Source: Candidatus Zixiibacteriota bacterium (GTDB lineage: Bacteria > Zixibacteria > MSB-5A5 > GN15 > FEB-12). Taken from it: a DNA stretch of 9,298 nucleotides. The stretch spans positions 1 through 9,298 of the forward strand of contig JACZYS010000090.1 in NCBI GenBank assembly GCA_022570975.1, in the 5' to 3' direction. The notes beneath the pieces are model-generated. The model saw nothing but the letters and a program-made list of their open reading frames with translations, did not search any database and had not been told where the DNA came from. This document shows, piece after piece, positions 1 to 6,088 of the stretch; positions within the stretch are counted from its first letter, which is position 1; each line of letters begins with the position of its first letter. A program made the position numbers and the translations under genes.

Positions 1-540
1 ATCGGGTGACCAAGAAGGATAATGATCATTTGCACTGTTGTCTGTAAGCTCGATTACGTTTGATCCGTCAGAGTTCATAACATAAATATTAAATTTCGTA
101 TTCTTGAAGGAGTGAAAGGCAATTTGTTCTCCATCCGGCGACCAATTTGGACTGTAATCTACAGGACCATTCGTCAATTGAGTCTTGGGGGATCCTGATG
201 TATCAGCCACAAAAATAGTTGTTGGGGTTTGTCCTTCTACATATGCAATTTTATCACCAAGAGGTGACCAAGAAGGCCAATGATTTATACCCCCAAGTGA
301 TAAATAATCAAGATTGGAACCATCTGGATTCACCACAGCTATTCTTGATACTCCTCCCCCACTAATGCCAAACGCAATACGAGAACCGTCCGGAGACCAA
401 GATGGTTGACCATATGCTGTGGTATTATCAATTACGGTAGTAAGAGAAGATTCATTGAAATCCCAAATCCCAAACCCCAAACCAATTGAAAAGGCAAGTT
501 TTGAATGGTTAGGAGACCAAGAAGGATGATGCCCATTAGC
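1..540 (-). repeat. PD40 (TolB/WD40-like) propeller repeats, protein level
   Basis: Five PSWSP-type motifs occur in the lipoprotein, at residues 920 (PSWSPNHSKLAF), 960 (PSWSPDGSRIAF), 1003 (PSWSPLGDKIAY), 1044 (PNWSPDGEQIAF) and 1089 (PSWSPD, cut by the edge), 40-45 residues apart. At DNA level they appear on the plus strand as GACCAAGAAGG-like strings at 8-18, 140-150, 266-276, 395-405 and 515-525. This is the signature of PD40 beta-propeller blades as in TolB. The propeller is incomplete here, since the last motif touches the left edge, and further blades are expected outside. Confidence 0.85.
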
Positions 541-3282
541 AAGAAAAACAACATCAAAATTAATTGAATTGGTCAAATATATACTGTTATCCCTTTCAAT
601 TGCAATCATTGCAAAGGAATTTGATGTTGTAAAGTGCTGTACTATGCTGTTTACATTGGTTTCTAAGAAGTCGTCTCTAGCTACGACTCTCCAGTAATAA
701 GATTTGTCGGGCAACAACTCTAGCAAAGGGAATTCAGTATCAATGAAGTTTTGTAGAACTATTTGTTCAGGTGGATTTATGGTATCAAGATATACGTCGT
801 ATTTTATGGAGTCACCGAGATCGGGATCAATCGAATTCCATTTGAAAACGATGGGGGCGCTCAAGTCTAAGGAATTATCTGGTGGGTTAATTATTATTGG
901 GTCACTTGGCGGATTATTATAGATAAGAATTGTATCAATCAGAGTGGTGATATTTCCTGCTTCATCCTTTGCTTGTAAAGCTATTTCATGGCTTCCAACA
1001 AAGTCAGATAGATAATCGAATGATATCAACTTACTCTTTGACCATGATGAATATACGCCGGCTGGTTTGAATTTCCAACGAACTTCAATATTCTCGGTGG
1101 TTGAGATATTGTCGGATGAATTAGAAGCATCGAATGAAAACTTGCCATTGTGACTTGAATCAGGTGAATGAGTAAATTCGCATTGTGGTGGTTCCAAGTC
1201 AAGAATAATTGTCAACGATGTTATGGATTCATTGTCAAAAAGATTTTTTAGCTTGACATATATAATTTTTACCCCAGAAATAGGAGTAAGTTCAATTGAG
1301 TAGAAATTTGAAATTGGTTGCCAATTTTGACTATCAGAAAATGTAGAATCTTCACTCAACTTATAAGCTAGGCTGTCAGAATTAGAATATCCAGAAACCT
1401 CAATTTTCAAGGGTAGAATCGTATAGTTTATTGAACCAATATTACCGATTGTTGTCAAAATAGGATTCATTTGTAACGGATAAATGCCATCACTTATTAT
1501 GCTTGACTCAATTTCAAAGTCGTTGATAAATTTTGCGAAAACTGATTTTATACTATCAACATCTCCTATCAACAATGTGCACGGCCTTGATACTGCGAAT
1601 GGCTCCCAAATTATTCCTTCGAAAGTTGTATCGCTTGTTGAGATTTTCATTGAGACATTTGATCCATCTACTGACAAATTAAGTAAGTTATAAATTGTAG
1701 TTGTATATACGTTTTGATTATTAATTTCTATATGAGGGTTCATAACGCTAGGACTAATTTCATCACTGACTATCGGAGATTCGATAGCAAAATCATTCAT
1801 TGCTTTAACATAAACTCTTTTAACCCCAGGCCCAATCGTTAAATTGGTTTTCTTTACCGACGAGTATGGCTCCCAATCAATTCCAAAGAAATTTGAATCA
1901 ATTGAATTTATTTTTATTATAATATTGTCACCTGAAGCATTTATCGAAACATCAACCAATCTTAAATCTGTATAAATATCACCATAATTTATTTCTAAAG
2001 ACAAGTTTATGGGTTTTGGCAGAATATCATCGCTAACTATCATGGATTCTTGGCTGTTAGAGTACTTATATCTTACATAAACTTCTTTAGTCCCATCTCC
2101 AGAAAGCAAGTTCCATATTTTGGTGTTTTGAAACGGTTCCCAAATTGCATTTTTAAAGTTACTGAAGTTACTAATCATCATTGAATCTGCTAGATCAGCT
2201 ACAAGTGTTAAAAGTACATTTCTGCTATTAGCATATTGAGAAGAATTTTCAATTATAACTCCTGCATCTAATGAAACGTGCGAACTATATGATATGTGAT
2301 TAAAAATATCAGAAACAGCAAGTCTATATTTATAATTCCAATGATCATCTAATCTGATAACAATACTTGTATCATCAATATTACTTAGTGTCTTCAAGTT
2401 TAGCCAATCTGTTGAAGTAGGATCCTTCTGTGAGTACTGTAAGAGATAGTATTGAAAGTCGTTATCTGTGTTCTTATCCCAGGAAAGCGCAAAACTTGTA
2501 TCATGGAAATCTGTTGGTCGATTCAATTTCGGTATTTGAGGATATCCTTTGATTGTATCAATTACGCAACCAATCGTTGATGATCCAGATTGATTATTGT
2601 CAGTATCTTTTGCAGAGACATAGATTAAATGATATGTTCCATGTGGTTGAGTATGTGCATCCCAATAAAAACTATATGGAGGACTTAGGTCTGTTCCAAT
2701 TAAAACTGTATCAACATAGAAGTCTACTTTTATGATTCCTTTGTCATCGGCACCTACAGCCTTTATTTCGACCAAATCAGCTATCTTTTGACCTTCGAAA
2801 GGAATGGTGATGAACACTTTAGGTATTCCAGTTGATGATTCTATCGCCAAATTAGAAAGTTCAGAAATATTGCCACTTGAATCAGTAGATTTAATCCCAA
2901 AGACATAAAATGAGTCAAGTTGTAGGTTTCTTACTTCTTTGTATTGAGTTTCTCCTGCTTTTAATGGAATCGGTAAGTCTGAAACTTTATGAGCATTTGT
3001 CCAATTCTTTACGGTCATGCTGTCTGTACCATATCGAACGTCATATGATAAAACTGTACCTGTATAATTGTCGTCACCTGGAGAAGTCCAACTCAACATT
3101 GCGGTTGAATCGATATTGTTCACAATAGCTAGATCAAGTATTTTTCCAGGTAATATATTGTCAGGGGCGGGCGTATTCTCATTTACTGGTTCAGTAGATG
3201 ATTCTTTAGTACATGAGCTAGAAAGACTCAACAACAGCAAGACTAACAGAAAATCGCTGTATGAAAGATATTTTAATTTCAA
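1..3282 (-). CDS. Large secreted lipoprotein with FN3/Ig-like domains and TolB-like PD40 propeller (C-terminus outside window)
   Basis: The reading frame is open for 1094 codons from TTG at 3282 to the left edge, so the C-terminus is missing. An in-frame TAA lies six codons upstream and the first in-frame ATG is residue 62, so TTG is the only sensible start; it has AAAGGA 7 nt upstream. Residues 1-23 form a signal peptide with a hydrophobic LLVLLLLSL core, ending at Cys24 (SSSC), a relaxed lipobox. Inferred domains: FN3-like about 45-147; bacterial Ig-like about 153-243 (VDFYVD, PPYSFYWD); FN3-like about 250-340; four ~89-residue repeats 343-693; Ig-like about 696-787; FN3-like about 790-886 (SYYWRVVARD); PD40/TolB-like blades from about 890. 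It is probably anchored in the outer membrane or on the surface, where such domains bind proteins or glycans; no catalytic motif is visible and the ligand is unknown. It has its own promoter and lies downstream of the recombinase. Confidence 0.9.
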   Translation of the reverse strand, partial: MKLKYLSYSDFLLVLLLLSLSSSCTKESSTEPVNENTPAPDNILPGKILDLAIVNNIDSTAMLSWTSPGDDNYTGTVLSYDVRYGTDSMTVKNWTNAHKVSDLPIPLKAGETQYKEVRNLQLDSFYVFGIKSTDSSGNISELSNLAIESSTGIPKVFITIPFEGQKIADLVEIKAVGADDKGIIKVDFYVDTVLIGTDLSPPYSFYWDAHTQPHGTYHLIYVSAKDTDNNQSGSSTIGCVIDTIKGYPQIPKLNRPTDFHDTSFALSWDKNTDNDFQYYLLQYSQKDPTSTDWLNLKTLSNIDDTSIVIRLDDHWNYKYRLAVSDIFNHISYSSHVSLDAGVIIENSSQYANSRNVLLTLVADLADSMMISNFSNFKNAIWEPFQNTKIWNLLSGDGTKEVYVRYKYSNSQESMIVSDDILPKPINLSLEINYGDIYTDLRLVDVSINASGDNIIIKINSIDSNFFGIDWEPYSSVKKTNLTIGPGVKRVYVKAMNDFAIESPIVSDEISPSVMNPHIEINNQNVYTTTIYNLLNLSVDGSNVSMKISTSDTTFEGIIWEPFAVSRPCTLLIGDVDSIKSVFAKFINDFEIESSIISDGIYPLQMNPILTTIGNIGSINYTILPLKIEVSGYSNSDSLAYKLSEDSTFSDSQNWQPISNFYSIELTPISGVKIIYVKLKNLFDNESITSLTIILDLEPPQCEFTHSPDSSHNGKFSFDASNSSDNISTTENIEVRWKFKPAGVYSSWSKSKLISFDYLSDFVGSHEIALQAKDEAGNITTLIDTILIYNNPPSDPIIINPPDNSLDLSAPIVFKWNSIDPDLGDSIKYDVYLDTINPPEQIVLQNFIDTEFPLLELLPDKSYYWRVVARDDFLETNVNSIVQHFTTSNSFAMIAIERDNSIYLTNSINFDVVFLANGHHPSWSPNHSKLAFSIGLGFGIWDFNESSLTTVIDNTTAYGQPSWSPDGSRIAFGISGGGVSRIAVVNPDGSNLDYLSLGGINHWPSWSPLGDKIAYVEGQTPTTIFVADTSGSPKTQLTNGPVDYSPNWSPDGEQIAFHSFKNTKFNIYVMNSDGSNVIELTDNSANDHYPSWSPD
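1204..2256 (-). repeat. Four tandem ~89-residue Ig-like repeats in the lipoprotein, protein level
   Basis: Residues 343-420, 429-509, 518-600 and 608-693 share the same pattern: a beta-rich start, then W-E-P-F/Y (Trp at 381, 470, 559 and, as NWQP, 654), then a K-x-V-Y-V-K-like strand, N, E-S and an I-V-S-D-x-I end. The Trp spacing is 89, 89 and 95 residues. The fourth copy is the most divergent and lacks the VSDEI end. Copies look similar only in protein, so the duplications appear old. The unit resembles repeats seen in many bacterial surface lipoproteins (SGDGTKxVYVK...) of presumed Ig-like fold. Confidence 0.7.
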
Positions 3283-3295
3283 ATCGTTATCCTTT
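3280..3295 (-). promoter_or_regulatory. Ribosome binding site and TTG start of the lipoprotein
   Basis: AAAGGA at 3295-3290 sits 7 nt before TTG (3282-3280). Because an in-frame stop lies just upstream and no ATG or GTG precedes the signal peptide, this site decides the start. Confidence 0.7.
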
Positions 3296-3309
3296 AAGCG
3301 TTACTTTCT

Positions 3310-3337
3310 ATTATACTTATAATCACAGATAAAACAA
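3310..3337 (-). promoter_or_regulatory. Putative sigma70-type promoter of the lipoprotein gene
   Basis: On the minus strand a perfect -10 TATAAT (3315-3310) lies 16 bp downstream of TTGTTT (3337-3332, three of six -35 matches). Transcription would start about 20 nt before the TTG codon, leaving a short leader with the AAAGGA ribosome site. The -35 is weak and the stretch is A+T-rich, so this is a moderate call. Confidence 0.45.
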
Positions 3338-3377
3338 GACAAATTTCTTCCCAATTAGTAATATACATTCGAATGTT

Positions 3378-3386
3378 TGTCAGGTG
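3378..3386. repeat. Direct repeat TGTCAGGTG, copy 1 (3' side of recombinase)
   Basis: The 9-bp string TGTCAGGTG is found here and again at 4361-4369, same orientation, so the two copies bracket the recombinase gene. This copy is itself part of a 7-bp tandem (TGTCAGG, TGTCAGA, 3378-3391) and lies next to a 12-bp perfect palindrome, ACATTCGAATGT, at 3365-3376. It could be a recombinase binding or recombination site, or coincidence. Confidence 0.4.
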
Positions 3387-3410
3387 TCAGAAACCTAATC
3401 TTGAATATAA

Positions 3411-4349
3411 TTATATCTGTAGTCCATTTGACGGACTAAACGAATCATAGCTATTCACAGTATCAATATTGGACAGATGTAGATAGTTTTGGGTGATAGC
3501 TAAGCTAGAATGTCCAAGTATCCTCTGTAGTACTGCAGGATTGCCTCCTAACCTGATGTAATGAGTAGCTGCCGAATGTCTGAATAAATGTGGGTAGAGT
3601 TTGAGACTTTGTTTTTGACCCAATCGTTGGATTATCTTGTGACAGTGTCTTTGCTTTACCTGCTCTCCGTTTCTCATGCAGATTAAGAATTCACCTGCAT
3701 ACTTTGAACGCCACTTGATAAGGAATTTGTGGAGAAGTTTGATGGTTTGTAGACCCATGGGCACCATCCGCTCTTTCCTTCCCTTACCCAATACCTTGAT
3801 AAGTCTGTTATCTAAGTTAATGTCTGATACTTTCAGATTCAGCAATTCGTTTTGTCTTAGCATACAATCCCAAAAGAGCAGGACCATGACTTTATTGCGG
3901 ACAGTCTCGAATACCGGAGTCTTCAATGACTTCAATACAAGCTGAACATCATCAATTGTAATCACTGGTTTTACTTTGCTTACTGTCTTGAGTAGCTTTA
4001 TTCCTTCTAAAGGATTATTTGAATTCCACAGTCCCTCTACTACTAAGAAATTAAATAGTAGTCTGTAGACTCTAATTCTACCGTTGATTGTCTCATCAGA
4101 GACTCTCCCCTTCAATGAGATGATGTATTCTTGAATGACTTGTTTGCTCACTTCAACAAATGAGATGTTCATACTATTAAGATACAGAGCCAAACATCTG
4201 ATTCTTTCAAAGTATCCGTAGACTGTCTTCTCAGACAAGTTACGAAGCTCACAGTCAAACTTGAACGCTTTTAGGTATGAAATTGCATCATCATTGTTGA
4301 TGCCCAAATCACTCAGTTTGTTAAATTCACTAATCACACGCTGAAACAT
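3411..4349 (-). CDS. Tyrosine recombinase / phage-type integrase (XerC/D-like)
   Basis: This 312-residue protein has the two-domain layout of tyrosine site-specific recombinases: an N-terminal core-binding helical domain (about 21-105) and a catalytic domain (about 128-300). All catalytic residues are visible: Arg165 (MLRQNEL), Lys189 (GKGRKER), His254 and Arg257 (HLFRH), His280 (GHSS) and the nucleophile Tyr289. It should therefore cut and rejoin DNA through a 3'-phosphotyrosine. Length is close to XerC/XerD (about 300), and no integron-specific insert was noticed. The ATG is preceded by a perfect AGGAGG with 6-nt spacing. It lies just downstream of tRNA-Thr in the same direction, the usual place for an element integrase, followed by an accessory lipoprotein gene. 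A resident Xer-type enzyme is the alternative; family placement below tyrosine recombinase is uncertain. Confidence 0.92.
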   Translation of the reverse strand: MFQRVISEFNKLSDLGINNDDAISYLKAFKFDCELRNLSEKTVYGYFERIRCLALYLNSMNISFVEVSKQVIQEYIISLKGRVSDETINGRIRVYRLLFNFLVVEGLWNSNNPLEGIKLLKTVSKVKPVITIDDVQLVLKSLKTPVFETVRNKVMVLLFWDCMLRQNELLNLKVSDINLDNRLIKVLGKGRKERMVPMGLQTIKLLHKFLIKWRSKYAGEFLICMRNGEQVKQRHCHKIIQRLGQKQSLKLYPHLFRHSAATHYIRLGGNPAVLQRILGHSSLAITQNYLHLSNIDTVNSYDSFSPSNGLQI

Positions 4350-4355
4350 AATATG

Positions 4356-4361
4356 CCTCCT
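4356..4361 (-). promoter_or_regulatory. Strong Shine-Dalgarno of the recombinase
   Basis: A perfect AGGAGG on the minus strand lies 6 nt before ATG 4349. It overlaps the first base of the TGTCAGGTG repeat and lies inside the loop of the 4329-4399 inverted repeat, so protein binding or RNA folding there could affect translation of the recombinase. Confidence 0.75.
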
Positions 4362-4369
4362 GTCAGGTG
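4361..4369. repeat. Direct repeat TGTCAGGTG, copy 2 (5' side of recombinase)
   Basis: This is the second copy of the 9-bp string that also occurs at 3378-3386, 983 bp away. The flanking bases differ (C before and C after here, T and T at the other copy), so the identity is exactly 9 bp. Confidence 0.4.
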
Positions 4370-4430
4370 CCCTTTTCGATTTACGGTTATGTGATTAGTC
4401 GTTGTAAGTTGTAGTATAACAATTATTTAA

Positions 4431-4503
4431 AGCCGGCGAGAGGAGTCGAACCCCCGACCTACTGATTACAAATCAGTTGCTCTACCAACTGAGCTACGCC
4501 GGC
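4431..4503 (-). tRNA. tRNA-Thr, anticodon TGT (reads ACA)
   Basis: The minus strand folds into a standard cloverleaf: a perfect 7-bp acceptor stem (GCCGGCG/CGCCGGC), TA at 8-9, D-stem GCTC/GAGC with loop AGTTGGTA, anticodon stem ACTGA/TCAGT with loop TTTGTAA, variable loop AGGTC, and a T-arm with TTCGACT loop. The anticodon TGT makes it threonine. CCA is not encoded, and the base after the acceptor is T, giving U73 rather than the A73 of E. coli and B. subtilis tRNA-Thr. A good promoter lies upstream, and the recombinase begins 81 bp downstream in the same direction. Confidence 0.97.
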
Positions 4504-4530
4504 GTGATGTATAAAATATCAAAAGACAAA

Positions 4531-4627
4531 TAAACAGCAATCTTAACAAACTGAGAGTTTCAAAAACTTAGAGTTTAAAAAAACTTAAAGTTTTCATAAA
4601 CTGCAATGGGAAATATTAAACAGCAAT
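4531..4627. repeat. Phased AAACT-N3-AGTTT repeats bounded by an 11-bp direct repeat
   Basis: Three 13-bp near-palindromes, AAACT-GAG-AGTTT (4548-4560), AAACT-TAG-AGTTT (4564-4576) and AAACT-TAA-AGTTT (4581-4593), follow each other every 16-17 bp. Degenerate units in the same phase begin at 4532 (AAACA) and 4598 (AAACT). The array is bounded by exact TAAACAGCAAT at 4531-4541 and 4617-4627, with a one-mismatch TAAACTGCAAT at 4597-4607. It lies in the leader between the tRNA-Thr promoter and the tRNA. It could be binding sites for a regulator or for the recombinase; no function can be assigned. Confidence 0.6.
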
Positions 4628-4643
4628 ATCATTGGCTTGTCAA
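4615..4643 (-). promoter_or_regulatory. Putative sigma70-type promoter of tRNA-Thr
   Basis: On the minus strand a perfect -35 TTGACA (4643-4638), a 17-bp spacer and -10 TTTAAT (4620-4615, five of six) form the best promoter match I found in the window. Transcription would begin near 4607 and reach the tRNA after a leader of about 105 nt that carries the AAACT-N3-AGTTT array. The recombinase may be read from the same transcript. Confidence 0.6.
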
Positions 4644-4657
4644 CTATCAATATCGCC

Positions 4658-4692
4658 AAAATCTGAAAAGAAATGAGCAAGAATCAGATTTT
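4658..4692 (-). terminator. Possible hairpin at the cysS stop codon
   Basis: A perfect 9-bp inverted repeat, AAAATCTGA (4658-4666) and TCAGATTTT (4684-4692), spans the cysS TGA, with a 17-nt loop. On the minus strand the 3' arm ends in TTTT but GGCG follows, so there is no clear U-tract beyond the stem. It is a weak terminator or mRNA-end hairpin candidate and could be chance. Confidence 0.25.
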
Positions 4693-6081
4693 CCTTTTCC
4701 ACTTGACGCCGTCACGGGTATCTTCAAGAATTATCCCCTGTGCGAGAAGATCATCTCTGATTTTGTCTGAAACGGTGAAATCTTTATTTGCTTTTGCTTC
4801 AGTGCGTTGGGCAATAAGTTTTTCAATCTCCTCGTCTATTCCCTCCGATGAAAAACGGAAATTTAAGACAGTGTCAAAACTATTCATCAGTTCGAGGATG
4901 TCTATTTTTTCTGCAAAATCAAAATTGTCTTCGTCTTTGAGGCGGTTGATTGTCTTTATGAAGTCAAATATGGCCGCAAGAGCACCGGAAATATTGAGGT
5001 CGTCATCAAGTGAATCTTCAAATTTCATTTTGGCCGTTGCCATAGCATCGGCAACTTTTCCGCCGGAATTGTTACCGCCTTTATAAGACTCCAAATTTGA
5101 GAAAAAGTCTGTATACCGGCTAAGCGATTCACGGGCGGCATCAAGCCCCTTGAAAGTGAAATTAAACTGGTGACGGTAATGACTGGAGATTAAGAGGTAG
5201 CGAATAACAACGCCGGAATATCCTTTGTCCAAGATATCTTTAACAGTATAATAATTGCCCAGCGACTTGGACATTTTTTTGCCTTCGACAATCAGATGCT
5301 CCCCGTGCATCCAGCAGTTGACAAATTTTTTGCCGGTTGCACCTTCTGATTGGGCGATTTCATTTTCATGATGAGGAAACAAAAGGTCTATCCCGCCGGT
5401 GTGGATATCAAAAGTTTCACCGAGATATTTCATAGACATTACCGAACATTCCAGATGCCAGCCCGGTCTTCCCTTTCCAATCTCTGTTTCCCAAAAAATA
5501 TCACCATCGGTTTCTTCCCACGCTTTCCAGAGGGCAAAATCTGATATTGATTCTTTTTCATATTCATCGGAAGATACTCTCTCCCCCGGTTTCAAATTAT
5601 CTCGGTCAATATTGGCCAGCTGGCCATAATCTTTGAAGGCTTCAATTTTGTAGTAATAGCTGCCGTCAACTTCATAGGCCAGTCCGTTTTCAACCAGCTT
5701 CTGAACCATTTGGACCATGCCGTCAATATGTTCGGTTGCTTTGGGATAAAAATCGGCTCGCTCCAAGCCTAAGGTGTCATAATCTTCAAAAAATGAATCA
5801 ATATAAACCCGGGTGAATTCTGACAGGCTTTTCCCGGTTTTTTGGGAGTCCCTGATAATTTTGTCATCAATGTCAGTTAAGTTCATAACATGGGTGACTT
5901 CATAGTTTTGATATTTGAGATATCTCTTAAGCAGGTCGCCCCACATAAAAGTTTTAAAATTTCCAATGTGAAGATAATTATATACGGTTGGCCCACAGGT
6001 ATAAATCTTTGCCTTACCGGATTCTATCGGTTTAAATTCTTCTAATTTCTTTGTCAGTGAATTTCTAAATTGTAAGGCCAT
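4684..6081 (-). CDS. cysS: Cysteine--tRNA ligase (CysRS)
   Basis: This enzyme charges tRNA-Cys with cysteine in the cytosol, using ATP. The 465 residues match the family's usual length (about 460). Visible class I signatures are HIGN at 38-41 (the HIGH motif in its common CysRS form) and KMSKS at 269-273. The zinc site that selects cysteine is complete: Cys29 (TCGPT), Cys212 (LECS), His237 and Glu241 (PHHENE). The N-terminal start (MALQFRNSLT) and the basic C-terminal end (GVKWKRKI) are typical, so the gene looks intact. ATG 6081 lies 7 bp after the stop of the M42 peptidase gene, so the two are very probably co-transcribed; AGGGA at the end of the upstream gene is the only visible ribosome-site candidate. 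A weak hairpin covers its stop codon. Confidence 0.98.
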   Translation of the reverse strand: MALQFRNSLTKKLEEFKPIESGKAKIYTCGPTVYNYLHIGNFKTFMWGDLLKRYLKYQNYEVTHVMNLTDIDDKIIRDSQKTGKSLSEFTRVYIDSFFEDYDTLGLERADFYPKATEHIDGMVQMVQKLVENGLAYEVDGSYYYKIEAFKDYGQLANIDRDNLKPGERVSSDEYEKESISDFALWKAWEETDGDIFWETEIGKGRPGWHLECSVMSMKYLGETFDIHTGGIDLLFPHHENEIAQSEGATGKKFVNCWMHGEHLIVEGKKMSKSLGNYYTVKDILDKGYSGVVIRYLLISSHYRHQFNFTFKGLDAARESLSRYTDFFSNLESYKGGNNSGGKVADAMATAKMKFEDSLDDDLNISGALAAIFDFIKTINRLKDEDNFDFAEKIDILELMNSFDTVLNFRFSSEGIDEEIEKLIAQRTEAKANKDFTVSDKIRDDLLAQGIILEDTRDGVKWKRKI

Positions 6082-6088
6082 TTATCGG

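Larger units (their letters stand above)
4329..4399. repeat. 10-bp inverted repeat around the recombinase start
   Basis: ACTAATCACA (4329-4338, inside codons 4-7 of the recombinase) is the exact reverse complement of TGTGATTAGT (4390-4399, upstream). The 51-bp spacer holds the Shine-Dalgarno sequence, the ATG and a TGTCAGGTG repeat. It could be a pair of operator half-sites for autoregulation, or in RNA a long-range stem enclosing the start. A 10-bp match at this distance could also arise by chance in a window this size. Confidence 0.35.

Noticed and set aside
1..540. CRISPR-like or tandem DNA repeat suggested by the recurring GACCAAGAAGG strings
   Set aside because: The strings encode the PSWSP motif of propeller blades in one continuous reading frame and the spacers are coding, so this is a protein repeat.
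704..3322. Several 60-84 codon plus-strand open frames
   Set aside because: They are antisense to the continuous 1094-codon lipoprotein frame, which has coherent domains throughout.
3365..3376. 12-bp palindrome ACATTCGAATGT as an operator or terminator
   Set aside because: About two such palindromes are expected by chance in a window this long, and no T-tract follows on the minus strand.
4401..4413. GTTGTA direct repeat and TATACT box upstream of the recombinase as a promoter
   Set aside because: No acceptable -35 lies at the right distance (the spot falls in the tRNA 3' end), so a dedicated recombinase promoter is not supported.
4504..4545. Second promoter close to the tRNA (TTGCTG ... TATTTT)
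   Set aside because: The -35 matches only three of six positions in an A+T-rich stretch, whereas 4615-4643 is far closer to consensus.
4673..5086. 137-codon plus-strand open frame
   Set aside because: It lies antisense within cysS, whose motifs are complete; the Ser/Arg-rich product has no recognisable features.
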